A stretch of 64,000 nt of DNA from Harmothoe impar (taxonomy: Eukaryota; Annelida; Polychaeta; Phyllodocida; Polynoidae). The position numbers were made by a program, and so were the translations under genes. The stretch covers positions 5,704,001 to 5,768,000 of the forward strand of contig OX381708.1 in NCBI GenBank assembly GCA_947462335.1. Reading direction: 5' to 3'. This document shows positions 11,000-23,333 of this stretch, piece after piece. Every line of letters starts with the position of its first letter. Position 1 is the first letter of the stretch. Under the pieces are notes generated by a model that searched no databases, had not been told where the DNA came from, and saw only the letters and a program-made list of their open reading frames with translations.

Positions 11000-11405
11000 G
11001 CATTATGTCTCAGGGAATAATCAACCAGCTCACTCAGAGAATATATCTAAAAGTCAAGCAGTTGTCTCATTCAAAATGTACCAATTGTTTCGGGAGATAT
11101 ATCTAAAATAAACCAGCTGTCTCAGGGAAAATATTTGAAATTAGCAAGCTGTCTCAGGGATTTATTTTAGAATCAGAGAGTTGTCTCAGGGAATACGTCT
11201 AGAAATAAACCAGTTGTCTCAGGGAATACATATGAAATAAACCAGCTGTCTCGGGGAATACATCTGAAATAAACCAGTTCTCTCAGGGAATACATCTAAA
11301 ATCAACCAGCTGTCTCAGAGAATACATTTGAAATCAACCAGATGTCTCAGGGAAGACATTTGATATCAACCAGCTGTCTCAGGGAATACATCTAAAATCA
11401 ACCTG
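11000..11405. repeat. ~33-bp minisatellite (ACCAGCTGTCTCAGGGAATA), copy A
   Basis: About 11 imperfect units contain 'accagctgtctcagggaata' and 'catctgaaatc'. The array lies downstream of the TRPM-like stop codon. Related arrays are at 25490-26280 and 37815-38215. Confidence 0.9.
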
Positions 11406-11602
11406 AGCAGATGGTAACATGGTGATATTTGCCATGCTTATAAATAAACGTCATCTTCATATTATTCTATCTTGATATTTTTCTGTACATATTTTCTAGC
11501 CTCCATTTTGAATCGATATGCATGTTTAAATACTGTGGGTGCTCTTGGATATGACAGTTACTTAGATCATTGTGCTGACATTTCATCAAACCAATGCCTA
11601 TA

Positions 11603-12282
11603 TCAGTTGCTATCTGTTGGACTCTTGATTCCCACCACCTCTTCAAGATGTTGAGTGAGTTTTGTAACAGCATCAAACATGGACCTGTTCATTTTCTCGC
11701 TGGCCTCGAGACGTTCACTGATTGCTGACAGGGTATCCTTCATTGTGGACATATCATCTCTCAACAAATCACTGTCTGTACAAACTTTCGCTGTAATCCC
11801 CATAACACATTTGATGAGTTTTGTCAGGATATTTTGTACTTCCTTAAGAGAATTATCCACATCTGCTTGTTCTTGCATGGTTGATGCTTTATCTTCTATC
11901 CTCTTAAGAACTTTGCTTATTGCTACCAGGAGGCCTCTTATTCTTGACATGTCTTTCTTCAGAGAATGTTTGTCTTTGGCTTGTTTTTGAATGTTGGATA
12001 CTTTGTCCTCAATCTCAATAAGAAGTTGGCTCATTGTGCTCAGGCGGTTCATTATTACTGTCATATCTGCCTTCAGAGAGTCGGTGTCACCCGCACATTG
12101 TTCAACAGTTGACATTGTCTCTTCTATCTCCTCAACATGGCCCCTGATATCTGTCAGGTCGTCAAGTATTCTTTGACATTTTTTTGACATTTTGTTCTTC
12201 AGAGAGTCCCTGTCGTCAGCTTGCTGTTGTGTGAGTTTTGTTAGAGCATCTTTCACTTCATCGCTTACAGTCCTAATTGCAT
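11603..12282 (-). CDS. Last exon of TRPM-like copy A: repeated coiled coil
   Basis: This 680-base exon encodes residues about 812-1037 and the stop. The sequence is heptad-like and charged, with repeated blocks of about 38-42 residues beginning DSLK or HSLKKD and continuing RLSTMSQLLIEIEDKVS or LLVAISKVLKRIEDKAS. TRPM channels normally carry a short tetramer-forming coiled coil here. This one is much longer and internally repeated, and replaces any kinase or nudix domain. Confidence 0.8.
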
Positions 12283-15200
12283 CTACAATAGAATAAACAT
12301 GAAACATTGTGCTACTTGTAGCCCTATGATAGTAAACAAATCCCTCTTCAATACACAATCTTTGTTCTTACACATAGATTAATCTACCTGTTTGTAATAA
12401 ATGATAGGGTTTAAGATTGTGTACAGACATAGATGTGCAGTCATTCAATTCTTTCTCTCTATGCCTCTCAACAGAAGATCACCTAAAAATGTCAGAGTCT
12501 GCAAACAGTTCGATGAATATAATATATGCATCTCAATATGATGCCCTCACATTCCATCAACAAGTCAAGGTCACACATTCATGGATGCCTATAGACTAAT
12601 GGTTGTGCCTTTCCAAATCGATATGATTTGAAACTCTGTGAGCGGCACGCCTATATGAGTGGCACACCTCTATGACCAGCAGAACTGATTACCCAATTTA
12701 TTTCTGAATTCCACAGATCTGGGCTACCAGTTATATCTAGAGTTGTGAGGGTCACAGAGTTTTACCATGTACCAATTTGATGAGACACGGCCTAATGCAA
12801 ATTGACAATAAGGTTATCAGTGTCTTCTAAACAATGGGAAAAGTTATTAAAACCTAACATCTGATAGTTTAGAAAGTAGTGAAGGACTCCCTGTCTATAT
12901 TTATCCCACTTCAAATGGTTGAATTTACTCAAAATAGAAATTTTGAAAAATATTATGTACTATGCTCAGCTGATAAATGACTTTTCACCTGTCTGCTTCA
13001 GGTACCTGTCCGTACCCTCCTTCTCCAAGTCGGTCAGATTTTGATTTTTCCGTTCTTCAAATGGTATTTCTGTATGAATGAATGTATTAGCTTGTCATGA
13101 GTTATCACAGCAGATTATATCATAATAAAAAGTATCAAGGGAGGTTTTTTATATAGCATCATATAGATTACATAAGATAAAATGTCAAGTTATTCTCTTA
13201 ACTACAAGATGTTTACCGAGTTCTTCATCTGGTTCAGCTGTGCACACCCTGATCCAGAACACTTCCTCATGTTCACGTTTACAGCCCTTCACACATTCTG
13301 ATACCAAGCCGTAAAGGAGTGAGATGATGATAAATGGTGGTGGCAGCACCGGCTTGTTCTGGTATTCACGAACCAAGCTGTAGAAGTGGTACTGCCACAC
13401 CTTATCTGACTGCCCCTGCACTTCACAATAAGTGTGGCTGAAAGAAGGAAATCATTTTAGAAAAAGAAAACATGCACTCCTGTAATAAGCACACTACTAA
13501 AACAAGGAGTATATGCTAGGGCTGGAGGGCTGCTGAAACAATATTTGCTTTGTATTGACCAATTGGATTAGCTACACTGTAAAAAATATCCCGTAAAAAT
13601 TACGGTGAATCACTGGCATCACTTAATGTCGACCGTTTCCCGTTTTTTTTACGGTCACCGTATTTTGCTTCCCCCCTGTAAATTTTACAGGCCTTTCCCG
13701 TTGTATTTTTACGGTGATTCATCATTATTATACAATGATTCTCTGCTATTTGATGATGATTATAATTGTTTCTGGATTCATTGTTGTATATTTTGTAATA
13801 TCATCTTAATTCCAGGCCTGTATATATATATATGAGGCCTGAGAAGCATTTAATGCCTCATAGCAATATGCAATTACAATCCATGAGCAAAAGGTACTCT
13901 AGGATTGTTACAAAGAAACTCTGACAACAGTCTCAATATGTATAATTCTAATTACCACAACATGGGTGTTTATACTATTTGTACTAGTGTCCAGGGTCTC
14001 AAAAAAGGAAATTATATATTTTTTATCTTTTATATGCCAAAGGCTTCAATTTCGATTGTGTAATTAATGAGATAGTTGGATATCTTTATAAATCTAACAC
14101 AATTATGTATGTTTTTAGTTGATAGCTTCCACTAAAGTCTCTCTATCAAACCAAGCTGCCACCTGGTGAGATTTGCCATAAATGAAAAAACATTGTTTCA
14201 CTGTACTGGTTTACGGATGTTCAATGTAAAAGTAATAAGTTTTACAGTGTATCACCGTAAATCACAATTACGGTGATACACTGTCAAATTTAGCATTGTT
14301 TCTCCTTCATTTCAACGGTAATTTTTTACAGTGTAGAGACTAGATCCTGTAGACACTAGGGCAATGCAAGTCTCCTTAATTGAGTGTCTTCCTTAATCTT
14401 GCCAATGAAACAAAAATATCTTCAACACTTGAGAAGGTAGTCTGGCTTAGAGGGCACAGTGAAAGCAAGGCACAGAACCATATGTAACATTCACAATCAC
14501 AGTATATCGTCTGACTGCCTTAATCAGCTGTGGGGTTAGGTGTCAAAACCTGACACCAAAAACATCTACAGACAATATCACTGCAGCATTTGAATAAGAC
14601 CTTACATTTCTGTTCATGAGGTGAGAATCAAAGTAAAGTACTCAAGCTCAAGTTAAACACCTCAGGAGAAATGTTTTGGAATGACACAACTTGTTACAAA
14701 CATAACAAAAGTATTTTCATTGCAATTATAAAACCCTACCCGAACATGGCAATAAGCAGGTTCACCAGCAGCAGATTTGTTATGACCATGTACAAAGCCA
14801 ACAACAGGATTGCCGCAGGGTTTTTCTGTGGGCATCGAGGTACACCATATGTTGAATTCTGCCATATCCTTTCATCATTTGAACAATCCTCTAGGTCACC
14901 TGTAAAAGTGGGGGTAACCCTTGTATTAGAAGCTGTTTGGATTTGAAACTTTCTGCATGTATGTCTGAGCTTTGTACTCTGACAATAAGTAATTCTGGAT
15001 AGATAAAACATCTTGTGGCTTTTATAAACCTGCTGTAAAGTATAGTCGCAACTTCCTGGCATACATGTTAACCTGTTTTTAGATGTGCTTAATTGTTTTG
15101 ATACTGTATCACTAACCTCCAACTTCCTCCAAGAACAGTTCCCCGTACATGTGCCAGTATGGTTTGTACATAATGTCCTTCAGTAAGCTGAGAGATGGAG

Positions 15201-18200
15201 GTGAGTTCGGGTAGAGAAGTGCATTAACTGCTACTCCATATGCAAAGATGACTGTCACCAGAATCAGCAAGAAAAATCCCAGATCTGCCATCTGATAACA
15301 TAAAAAACATAGTAAGGATGCTTTACAACATGCAAATTTGTGAGAGCTCTCCTGGGTGCAGGACAAATGTTCTGATAGCTCCCCTTGTATCTGCCACCTA
15401 GTGTCACATACCCACACTATTCTATTTGAGGTTTGTATTCATAGTATATACCCTAGACCCAGATGAGACAACATAAACATTTAAAAGCAAAGAAAAAGAA
15501 GAAAAAAACAGGTGTACTAGATAATTAGGCTATCCTACGCCAGACTGTGAAGGCTTATCAATACTAGTGGTGCCATCTTCATTTGCTTACTAAGACTTTT
15601 AAGATAGTTTAAGATAGAATTAAGATAGTTTAAGATGATTAAGATTGCGCTCAGAAGTATTTTTTCCGCCCGCCTAGGAGAGAGCGGATGTTCATGACAT
15701 TAAAAATAAAAGCTTGAAATATTACCATTTTGTTGATCATGATAACCTTCGGCCCCAGATGTATATCTGCAAGGAAGAACTGCAGAAATCGGATGTAATA
15801 CATCCCTACAGTGAGGGAGTATGTAGCCCTAGCCCATAGAAAATCATCACCGTGTAGAACGTAGCGAAGTACTATCGAAGTACCAAGACCTATTGGTATT
15901 GCAATGTCAATCCAATTCCAGCCATCCTTTAAGTGATGCCAACATTTAGAGAAGAAGGTCATTCGATCCTGAGTGAGAAGCTGTGTAAGTGGGGTAAGAA
16001 ATGCATGAAAAAGACTGATTATGTTAATACAGGGACAGTTTACGTAACTACGGGAAATGTTAAAGTTAGGGTTTATCTAAAGTCTGTATTCCTTTAACCT
16101 TACATTGAGGTGATATCTCCCTGTTTTTCCCTACAGAAGGACATATTGTATTGTATTGTAAATTTGTTCATTTAGTATTTAGGTCAATGACCTGGGTTAA
16201 AACTACATCAAGTTTGTTATTTATAGCTTTTTAAAATAATTTCAAGTCTTTTCTATGTCATTAATGTACAGTCATCCTAAAATGTAGGCTTATGGTGACC
16301 ATTTAGTGTGTTTGTATGTTCTCAAGTATGATGCCTTACGTACCGCATGTGAACTTTAATTTACTGAACCTGTATTTCTAAAGAATAATTGATAAGCCGG
16401 TCACCATATTACCAGTACGTTATTCAATCTAAGTGATTAGTATACTTTTTTGTAGTCTATTTGTAGCATCCGTTTGATCTTCTGTTACAAAATTAATATG
16501 TCAAGTACATGTAGTACATTTCAAATTCGGAATTTGCTACAAAGAGCAACCTTCTTTATAGACATTCCTTAGTACAATTGTATACATTAAGTACAGGTGA
16601 TAGGATATTTACCATGTTATCATAGATTTAGGAGGAAAGAAAACATGTTGACAATTTTATACATTAATATGAAATACATAAATTAGATTTATCTGTACAG
16701 AAGAGAAGTCTTGCCTGGAGACTTTATATTATAGCAAGGATTGTTCATGTCAGTAAGGCTTTATTGGATAATTGTCATCTCATTTTAAGCATCTTGCCGA
16801 ATGAAGATGTATTAATTATACTTCATTTATTCATTAGACTACAAAAACAATTCAGAAAATACAATTTCATGTGTTGGGTTTGTGTGATAAAAATATCCAT
16901 AAATATATTGAAATAGTCAGGGAGCAAAGATAAAGGACAATGAGCATGAGCAACCCTCCAGCTGCCGTAACTGCTTCAATGGATTTCACTGAGATTCCGA
17001 ATGAAAGTGACTTATTTTGCTATGCTGTTATTGGTATGTGTTGTCTTCTATCACTATTATAATATGTATGTTAACTGACTGTTACCTGTACAACTTCAGC
17101 AATTAAGAGGCAGGCAGTCCACCCCCACACCACATACTCCAAGTAGCATGGTTGTTGATCTGAGGTGACGGGAGCAAGGTCAGTCAGCAGGAAATAACTA
17201 AACAGCCCAGTCAGAACCAGATGGGACAGCTGCAATACAAGAACCGGTAGGGGAGCCCTGGGAGAATTGCTTGTGATTTCTACAATGCCAACAATAACCA
17301 AATGCCTTTGTTTCATGAAGAAAGGCTACCAATAAACCTTTCATTTGGACCATCTAGATTCATCCTAGCCTGGTATGATTTCCGTCTAGGGCCTTTTGAA
17401 ATTTAGAGAAATTCCAGGGAGAACTGGGACACTTCGAGGAGAACTGGGACACTACCTGGGGAGAACTGGGACACACCAGGGAGAACTGGGACAGTGTAAA
17501 TAGTGTGATTATTAACCGATGAAACATCATTTTGCTTTACTTTACGTTCAATATGATCATATGTAATATATTAGCTTCAGTCATAGGTCTGAGAGAAAAA
17601 TAATTAAAGTGTCCCAGTTCTCCCCGATAGTCAAAAGTGTCCCACTTCTCCCTGCAATGAGTGTCCAAGTTCTCCCCAGGTTAAGATTTTTAAGCAAAAT
17701 GTTGATACAGTTCAAAATATGCTTCACTGTGTTTTTGTAAGTAGCTGGTCATTTTGCCATCTATCAATGCTACATAATGCAATAGTTCTAAGTATAATAA
17801 CATCACAGTAATTATTTTTATCATAAAAAACTTAAATATTATTGGCCCAAAAAATAGCATCGGTGGTTATGCATTAAAGTTATTGGTTATGCATTAAAGT
17901 TATTGGTTATGGGCAGAATACATAGTTCTCCTTTGTCCCAATTCTCCCAGGGCTCCCCTACTAAAACATGTGTTCATGAAATCCATTACCATGAAAACCT
18001 GCCAAAACCTGTAAGTCAGGTCGGAGAGTAAAGTATGGCATTATGAACAAAATAGTTAAAGTAGGATTTGCGAATACATGTGGAGATTTCTCTGTCCAGT
18101 TAGTAGGGATGGTGAGCATGGAATTTTATAAGGTATACCGTATCGTCGTGTATAAGCGCCGGGGCGCTCTTCAATTTGGCGGGGGTCCTATCCCCGGCGC

Positions 18201-21200
18201 TTATACAAGACAGGCGCTTATTCAAGGTCACATTTTTAGTGCTTAAGAAACATTTGGAGGCATCTATACCCCCGGCGCTTATTCAAAACCGGCGCTCTTT
18301 CAAAACCAGGCGCTCTATCGCGACGGTACGGTATAAGGTAAGTCAGCTGAAAATTGTGTGAACAATATCTGGAAAAGGGTGAGGGCACGAGGCTTTCTGT
18401 TCTGTTGTTATAGTATTTTCTGGATGTGTGGGAGGGAAACTTTTTCTTTTTAGCTAAATACTACAAAAACTTCTAAATTAATGCGTTTTGTGCCTGGGCA
18501 CTTTTTCTCCTTCTCAGGCAACCCTGGACACTTGTCTCCTTTTCAGATCAGGATTTAACACTTCCAGGCACTCATGGATACTCGTCTCCTTCTCAGAATA
18601 TAAAGCGAACCAGAAGTATTCGAAAACCGCACTATCATCACTTACCATAGAGGATGCAAACTTGGTGACTGGTGCCTTGTAAAAGCTCTTCATGTTAGCC
18701 CACAGTATACCGATGGAGTATACCTGCTGTTGATCACATGACACTCTGGCTTTCCGGCATCTACGTTCACCTCTAGTAGTGGGCTTCATTTCCTGATGTG
18801 CCCGTTGCTTATGAAATGGTTCAACAGCTTCAAGGAGCACACTTTCCTCTCCAGTAGTCTTTCTATTCTGCATTTCTAGTTCTGGCTTCTCGAATAACCC
18901 CATCAGGGTTCTGGTTCTCCGTGAGCTACTTGGTTCCCTTACCTGGTGGGAAGCCACAGTTTAAGTCAATAATTTATTACTTATTTCAATATTAGACTTT
19001 GAATTCTATTATATCTGTGGTATACACCAGGGTCAAAGCATAGGATGAAGTGGTGATATTGCAGTTTCTATCAGGCCTGAGTTTGAGAACTGATATTTCA
19101 ACAATTGTTCTTTGGGAAAGGTTCCTATTTTTATTATTAAGACATACCTTATTGCTCACCATCTTGTCATATTCAACTTCCCGGAAAATGATAGGGAGAC
19201 AGAGGAAGAACGGGAATAACATGCACAACATAATCTGTGAAGGTAAAAAACTAAAGGTCAGCAAACCCGCCCCTACTTCATCCACAAGTAAACCTAGATT
19301 ATTTCCACTGTACTAAATAGGAATTTAAAAAATGCTCTGAAAAATTATCCTCAAATATAAGCCACATTTTGCAAGTAGCTTAAAGAAGAAAATATATCTT
19401 GAGCCAAATAACTCTGGACTGGATTAAACTTATTAAAGGACAGGTGACATATGAATTTACTCACCATTAGCTTATGTACATTCTACTAGACATGAGAAGA
19501 ATGGCACTCGAGGACATGGTAATAAGTTGATTTAACAGTCATGAGCCTAAATCTAGCACACAGGGGGACACTGATTATCATATGTTATGGCAAATACGTT
19601 CTAGCTCATGTGAGTGCCCAGACGAAAGTTCTAACCATAATCTTGATAATCTTAACATAATCTTATTCTATAACCATAGGGTTAGAGTAAGGGGGTGGTA
19701 CATGTGTTATCCATATGATCAATAAATAATTTAGTTCTGTGGGAGAGAGAGGAATGGGGAAAAGTCATAATCTGCCTATCTACAACTTAGGTTAAATTCA
19801 TGCAACTACAATAATTATTTGCAAGAAAAGAAAATAGAAACAAACAACACATGACTCACCTTCCAAGGTGCTGTATCGACAGCCATTTTGCCCCTCCATG
19901 TGTGTTTGATCTTTACTTCACAGCAGGGGTCTGCCATGAAATCCCTGTATCCACCTAACTCTGCCAGCCCAAAGAGGGTGGTGCCACCCCAGGTGGGGAT
20001 CTCTCTAGCGAGCAGCTCACATGCCATCCCAGGGCTACAGTTGTAACACTCTCTAAGCACGCCTAGTGCAGCCGACTCCCAGTGCCTGCAACACAATGAT
20101 GAATTATAATTTTTTGCGGAAAACCGCTCCCCTCCCACTTTGGGCTCAATGCATGACTCCCTTGGTGACACTGTCACCATGGTAGAGAGTCAGACATTGC
20201 GCTGTTTTGGGGTGAGATTTTGGCCAAGAAAGTGATACCCAAATTCCAAGTGTCTAGTTCCATTTAGTTTTACAAAAGGGCACATGAGACCATGTCAACT
20301 GCAAATATTCGCTCACCCCCAGGAGGGAGTGGAAGCGATGATGATGCATTGAAGGGAGTTGTAGAGAGCAAGAGAGGGCAGAGAAGAATGGGGAAGGAAA
20401 GTGGCAGTAGAGGAAGGAAGGGCAGGGAAAGAGGGGGAAGTGAGAGTAGGGAAGAATGGCGAGGAGCGAGGAAAAGGAAAATCTTGTCTTACTCAATGCT
20501 TTTTTGGAGATCTTCAGTTAGATCCAACTGCGCGTTGCTCCTTGCCTTCTTGTAACATGAACGGAGCAGCGATCTTGCAACAAGGGCACCACCTGCAAGT
20601 ATCATTTTCCCTATTTGTTATTCCACGAGTATGACTGCTAATACTAAAGGTTTTAAAGTGTTCTGGTATCAGTCTAAAGACTAATTATGGCTTTAGGCCT
20701 TTTTTGTTAGGGCTGTGTCTCATGAGATCGGGCCATTGTGAACGTCTTTAATCGGGTGACAGCTTTGACAGGGTGCCAGCTTTGACCAGGTGCCAGCTTT
20801 CACCGGCTTGATAGGAAATGGTTTATTTAGGGCAGATTGAGATATAAATGGGCCAAAAAGGTTAATTCATGTTACAACACTTAAAATTAGTAATTAGTTG
20901 CCCAATTCTATCTCCATCTGACTTAAATAATCCATTTTCTATCAAGCCCGCCAAAGCTGGCACCCGGTCAAAGCTGGCACCCGGTCAAAGACGAAAACAT
21001 TGGCCCGAACTGCCCGGCTTTAAAGCCTTATTATACCTGACTTTTATTAAAGCGTGTCTTATCATATCATTGACTTGTGCTATAATGGTATCTACAATGT
21101 GTGTACATTATATCCTCCATATACTGATGAGCATTTAGAGACCTACCAATGGGGTCCCTAATCCTACTCCACAGTAGTTTCGCAACAGCTTTGTTGTTTG

Positions 21201-23325
21201 CCAGGATTGACCAAACAAACAAGTTTCTTTCCAGCATGGCATGGTTTTCTTCATGAATGGAATAGAGATATGTATGTTGGATTCCAAGTTGTGCTTGCAT
21301 TTTTTTGATTGCAATATTATTGATATATCCTTTGGAGAGTAATTTCCGTGGTGGCTCTGCCATAGCGCATTGCAATTGGTTCCAATGCAAACGCAAAATG
21401 TTGGCTATCAGAGAGCCCCTTTTACTACATTCATTGGTCCTTTATGGTGGTGCTAAGGATATGCCGAAAAGTTATCTTAATATGAAGGCCTATTCTTAAG
21501 TTATCCAAAGGATAAATATTACCTTTCTGATTGACCAACATGACTGCTTGGTCCTGATCCAGATCCAGCGTCTGATCCGATGTATGTAATGACCTATAGC
21601 CTATGCAAGAAGGAAATAACTGAAATTAGTGCCTTGTCAAAAAGCATAACTTTGTAGTCTAAAAGCATATCTCTCATAGTCTTACTGCTCTATCTGAGCT
21701 AAATCCCTCCAGATGGCACCACAATCTCTCCCAATACACTAATAAGCATAGCATACATTATGTGTACTAATGAAATGTTTCAACAAAATAGGGAGTAAAC
21801 TGAACCTAGAACTTCATTGCATCTAGATCCAATGAAAAGATTTATTAGAGATATTATATTAAATGTTTCATTAAAACCTAGCATTTCATCATTTTAGAAG
21901 TGTTACCTGCATATGTTTCCTCCGTGATGAACTTCATAGTTTTATCAACATCCTTTAGGCCTCGGTGTTCTGCAGCTGTTTTATCCTGTTTTAGAAGAAG
22001 ACCTTGTATAAATTGTCTCTATGTTTTAATTTTGTCTAAATACTAAGATTGTTCTCAAGAATAACATAGAGGGGATAAAGAAAGCTCTAGGAAAATATAC
22101 CTTTACATGAATAGTCATGCTATATGTTTTTGGAGGGAGAAGATATCCAGAAAACAAGCCTACCATTCTAGTTAGTTATTGCATAACTAGAGATATTTCA
22201 GATTTTTTACTCAACAAAAGCTAATTAATTTTTCCGGGCCAGTCAATTTTCAGGTGCAGGCCTGTTGATTAGTTTAAACTATTGGCTCAGGTAGTTCATG
22301 GTTAAGATGGTTAATCACCACCCGTGGATGATTCTGTTTCAAACTACCTCCTCATAAAGACAATTGATTAGCTCCTGATCAGTCATCTCTGGTAGGTCAT
22401 CAATAAACATCTCAGACTGTTCAGGCTGTTCAGGCTCTTCTAGTCTTTCTAACCCTTCTATATGTGTAATCTCTGAGGCTTCCCAGTCCAACAGTATTTC
22501 CACAAAGTCTGTGTTTCCCTGCAGCAGGGCTTGGAACAGGGACTCTCTAAACATTGGACCCTGAAAGAAAAATCTGATGCCACAAATATGGTAGGCATAA
22601 ATTTTTTCAATTTCCTGTGAACAAATTCCATATTTTTTCTACGGTGAAAATAGTATGTTATAACATCAACTGTTATGGGCTGTGGGGTTTATAGAACTGT
22701 CCAAAAGTCTAGGTGGTACTTGAGCACACTCACACGTATAACCAAATTAGGCTTACACATGGCAATTTACTGACACAATATTTTAACAAATGAACTACGA
22801 TTGTCATGTTTACAGAACATCCAATGAATTCTAAGAACCTACCCGCAGCCATGTTCTGTTTTCTGTAGTCAGAATATGGTCATTGACTAGGTTAGGCTGG
22901 TTCCAGGCCAATGCAAATTTCATCTGTGTCTTCCAGTTCTTATCTGCAAAGATATCACATGGAGACAAACTCACCAAGTAACGAGATACTTCACACATTA
23001 CCTGTACTCTTAAAGAGTTCATATTTGCAGTTATCTTAATCAAGTTTCAAGGTCTATCCTCTAAATGGCACCATTGTATGGTGGTAAATTTGTTGTAAAT
23101 ATCAGGAATTATGACTTTTCTTACCATACAAATGTAGTTCCTAGTTCAAGTCTAAGCTCCATCTTCAAAACTGGATATTTATGATGCGTGCGGTGATCAG
23201 AAACAATGATATTATTTGGGGTGGCCTTAGATGCATAATGTACTGCCTTAACTTAGATGTGCCTAGATGTATTATATGATGATAGCTTTACCTGAGAGGG
23301 CTGCAGAGAGGATGGTCTCGTCCAT
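11603..23325 (-). CDS. TRPM-family cation channel, N-terminally short, copy A
   Basis: I assembled 17 minus-strand exons with GT-AG borders and continuous phase: 23325-23292, 22943-22843, 22560-22348, 21985-21907, 21600-21523, 21329-21147, 20592-20493, 20085-19860, 19234-19148, 18942-18646, 17229-17086, 15980-15726, 15291-15117, 14899-14740, 13437-13217, 13069-12989 and 12282-11603. They encode 1037 residues. The TRPM order is MHR4 (FALAWNQPNLV, RNLFVWSILANN), pre-S1 helix, S1-S2, S3-S4, S5, pore (WHMYGELFLEE), S6 (NLLLVNLLIAMF), TRP helix (VWQYHFYSLVREY, KPVLPPP) and a C-terminal coiled coil. The product should be a plasma-membrane cation channel. MHR1-3 (SLOG), kinase and NUDT9-H regions are not seen. 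The first exon has an in-frame upstream acceptor, so ATG 23325 is the weakest point. Pore wording is nearer TRPM1/3/6/7 than TRPM2/8. Confidence 0.85.
13573..14335. mobile_element. MITE with TIR TACACTGTAAAAAAT, in both duplicates
   Basis: The ends TACACTGTAAAAAAT and ATTTTTTACAGTGTA are inverted complements. Inner words (CCGTAAAAATTACGGTGA) are themselves palindromic, and a perfect 17-bp-arm hairpin sits at 14244-14284. The copy at 40387-41148 lies at the same position in B, so insertion predates the duplication. It lies in the TRPM intron after the S6 exon. Confidence 0.85.
14740..15291 (-). CDS. Pore exons (S5, pore loop, S6) of TRPM-like copy A
   Basis: Exon 15291-15117 encodes S5 (LGFFLLILVTVIFAYGVAV) and the pore helix PYWHMYGEL. 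Exon 14899-14740 encodes an extracellular turret with cysteines (LEDCSNDERIW, GVPRCPQKN) and S6. The paired turret cysteines and the YGE filter are typical of TRPM channels. The phase 1 join (GGA|G to GT) is preserved in copy B. Confidence 0.85.
17243..17962. mobile_element. ~720-bp foldback MITE, only in duplicate A
   Basis: The ends TAGGGGAGCCCTGGGAGAAT and ATTCTCCCAGGGCTCCCCTA are perfect inverted complements. Inside lie several 'gagaactgggacac' repeats on one side and their complements ('gtgtcccagttctccc') on the other. A 24-bp repeat (gcattaaagttattggttat) also occurs near the right side. Duplicate B has a short uninterrupted site at about 43271. Confidence 0.88.
18137..18332. mobile_element. 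196-bp MITE with TIR ACCGTAYCGTCG, only in duplicate A
   Basis: The ends ACCGTATCGTCGTGTATAAG and CTCTATCGCGACGGTACGGT are inverted complements with few mismatches. The interior repeats 'ggcgcttattcaa'-type words. Flanks are TATA on both sides. Duplicate B reads 'aaggtatataaggtaag' with no element at about 43509. Confidence 0.88.
20711..21031. mobile_element. ~320-bp foldback MITE with repeated GGTGCCAGCTTTGAC arms, only in duplicate A
   Basis: The outer ends (ggctgtgtctcatgagatcg, gggccattgtgaacgtctt) and the right end (gacgaaaacattggcccgaa) are inverted relatives. The inner arms are tandem 'gggtgccagctttgacc' units on the left and 'aaagctggcacccggtc' units on the right. A related element sits at 63676-64000. 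Duplicate B lacks it at about 45936. Confidence 0.85.
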
Positions 23326-23333
23326 CGTGTCAG

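Noticed and set aside
11603..12282. A NUDT9-H, alpha-kinase or similar enzyme domain at the TRPM C-terminus
   Set aside because: The last exon is entirely coiled-coil-like and ends in a stop. No nudix box or kinase motif is visible, and the downstream DNA is minisatellite.
21330..21396. Upstream extension of TRPM exon 6 to ATG near 21396 (MRLHWNQLQCAMAEPP)
   Set aside because: The corresponding position in copy B has an in-frame TAA, and a pyrimidine-rich acceptor just before GATATATC restores phase with exon 5 in both copies.
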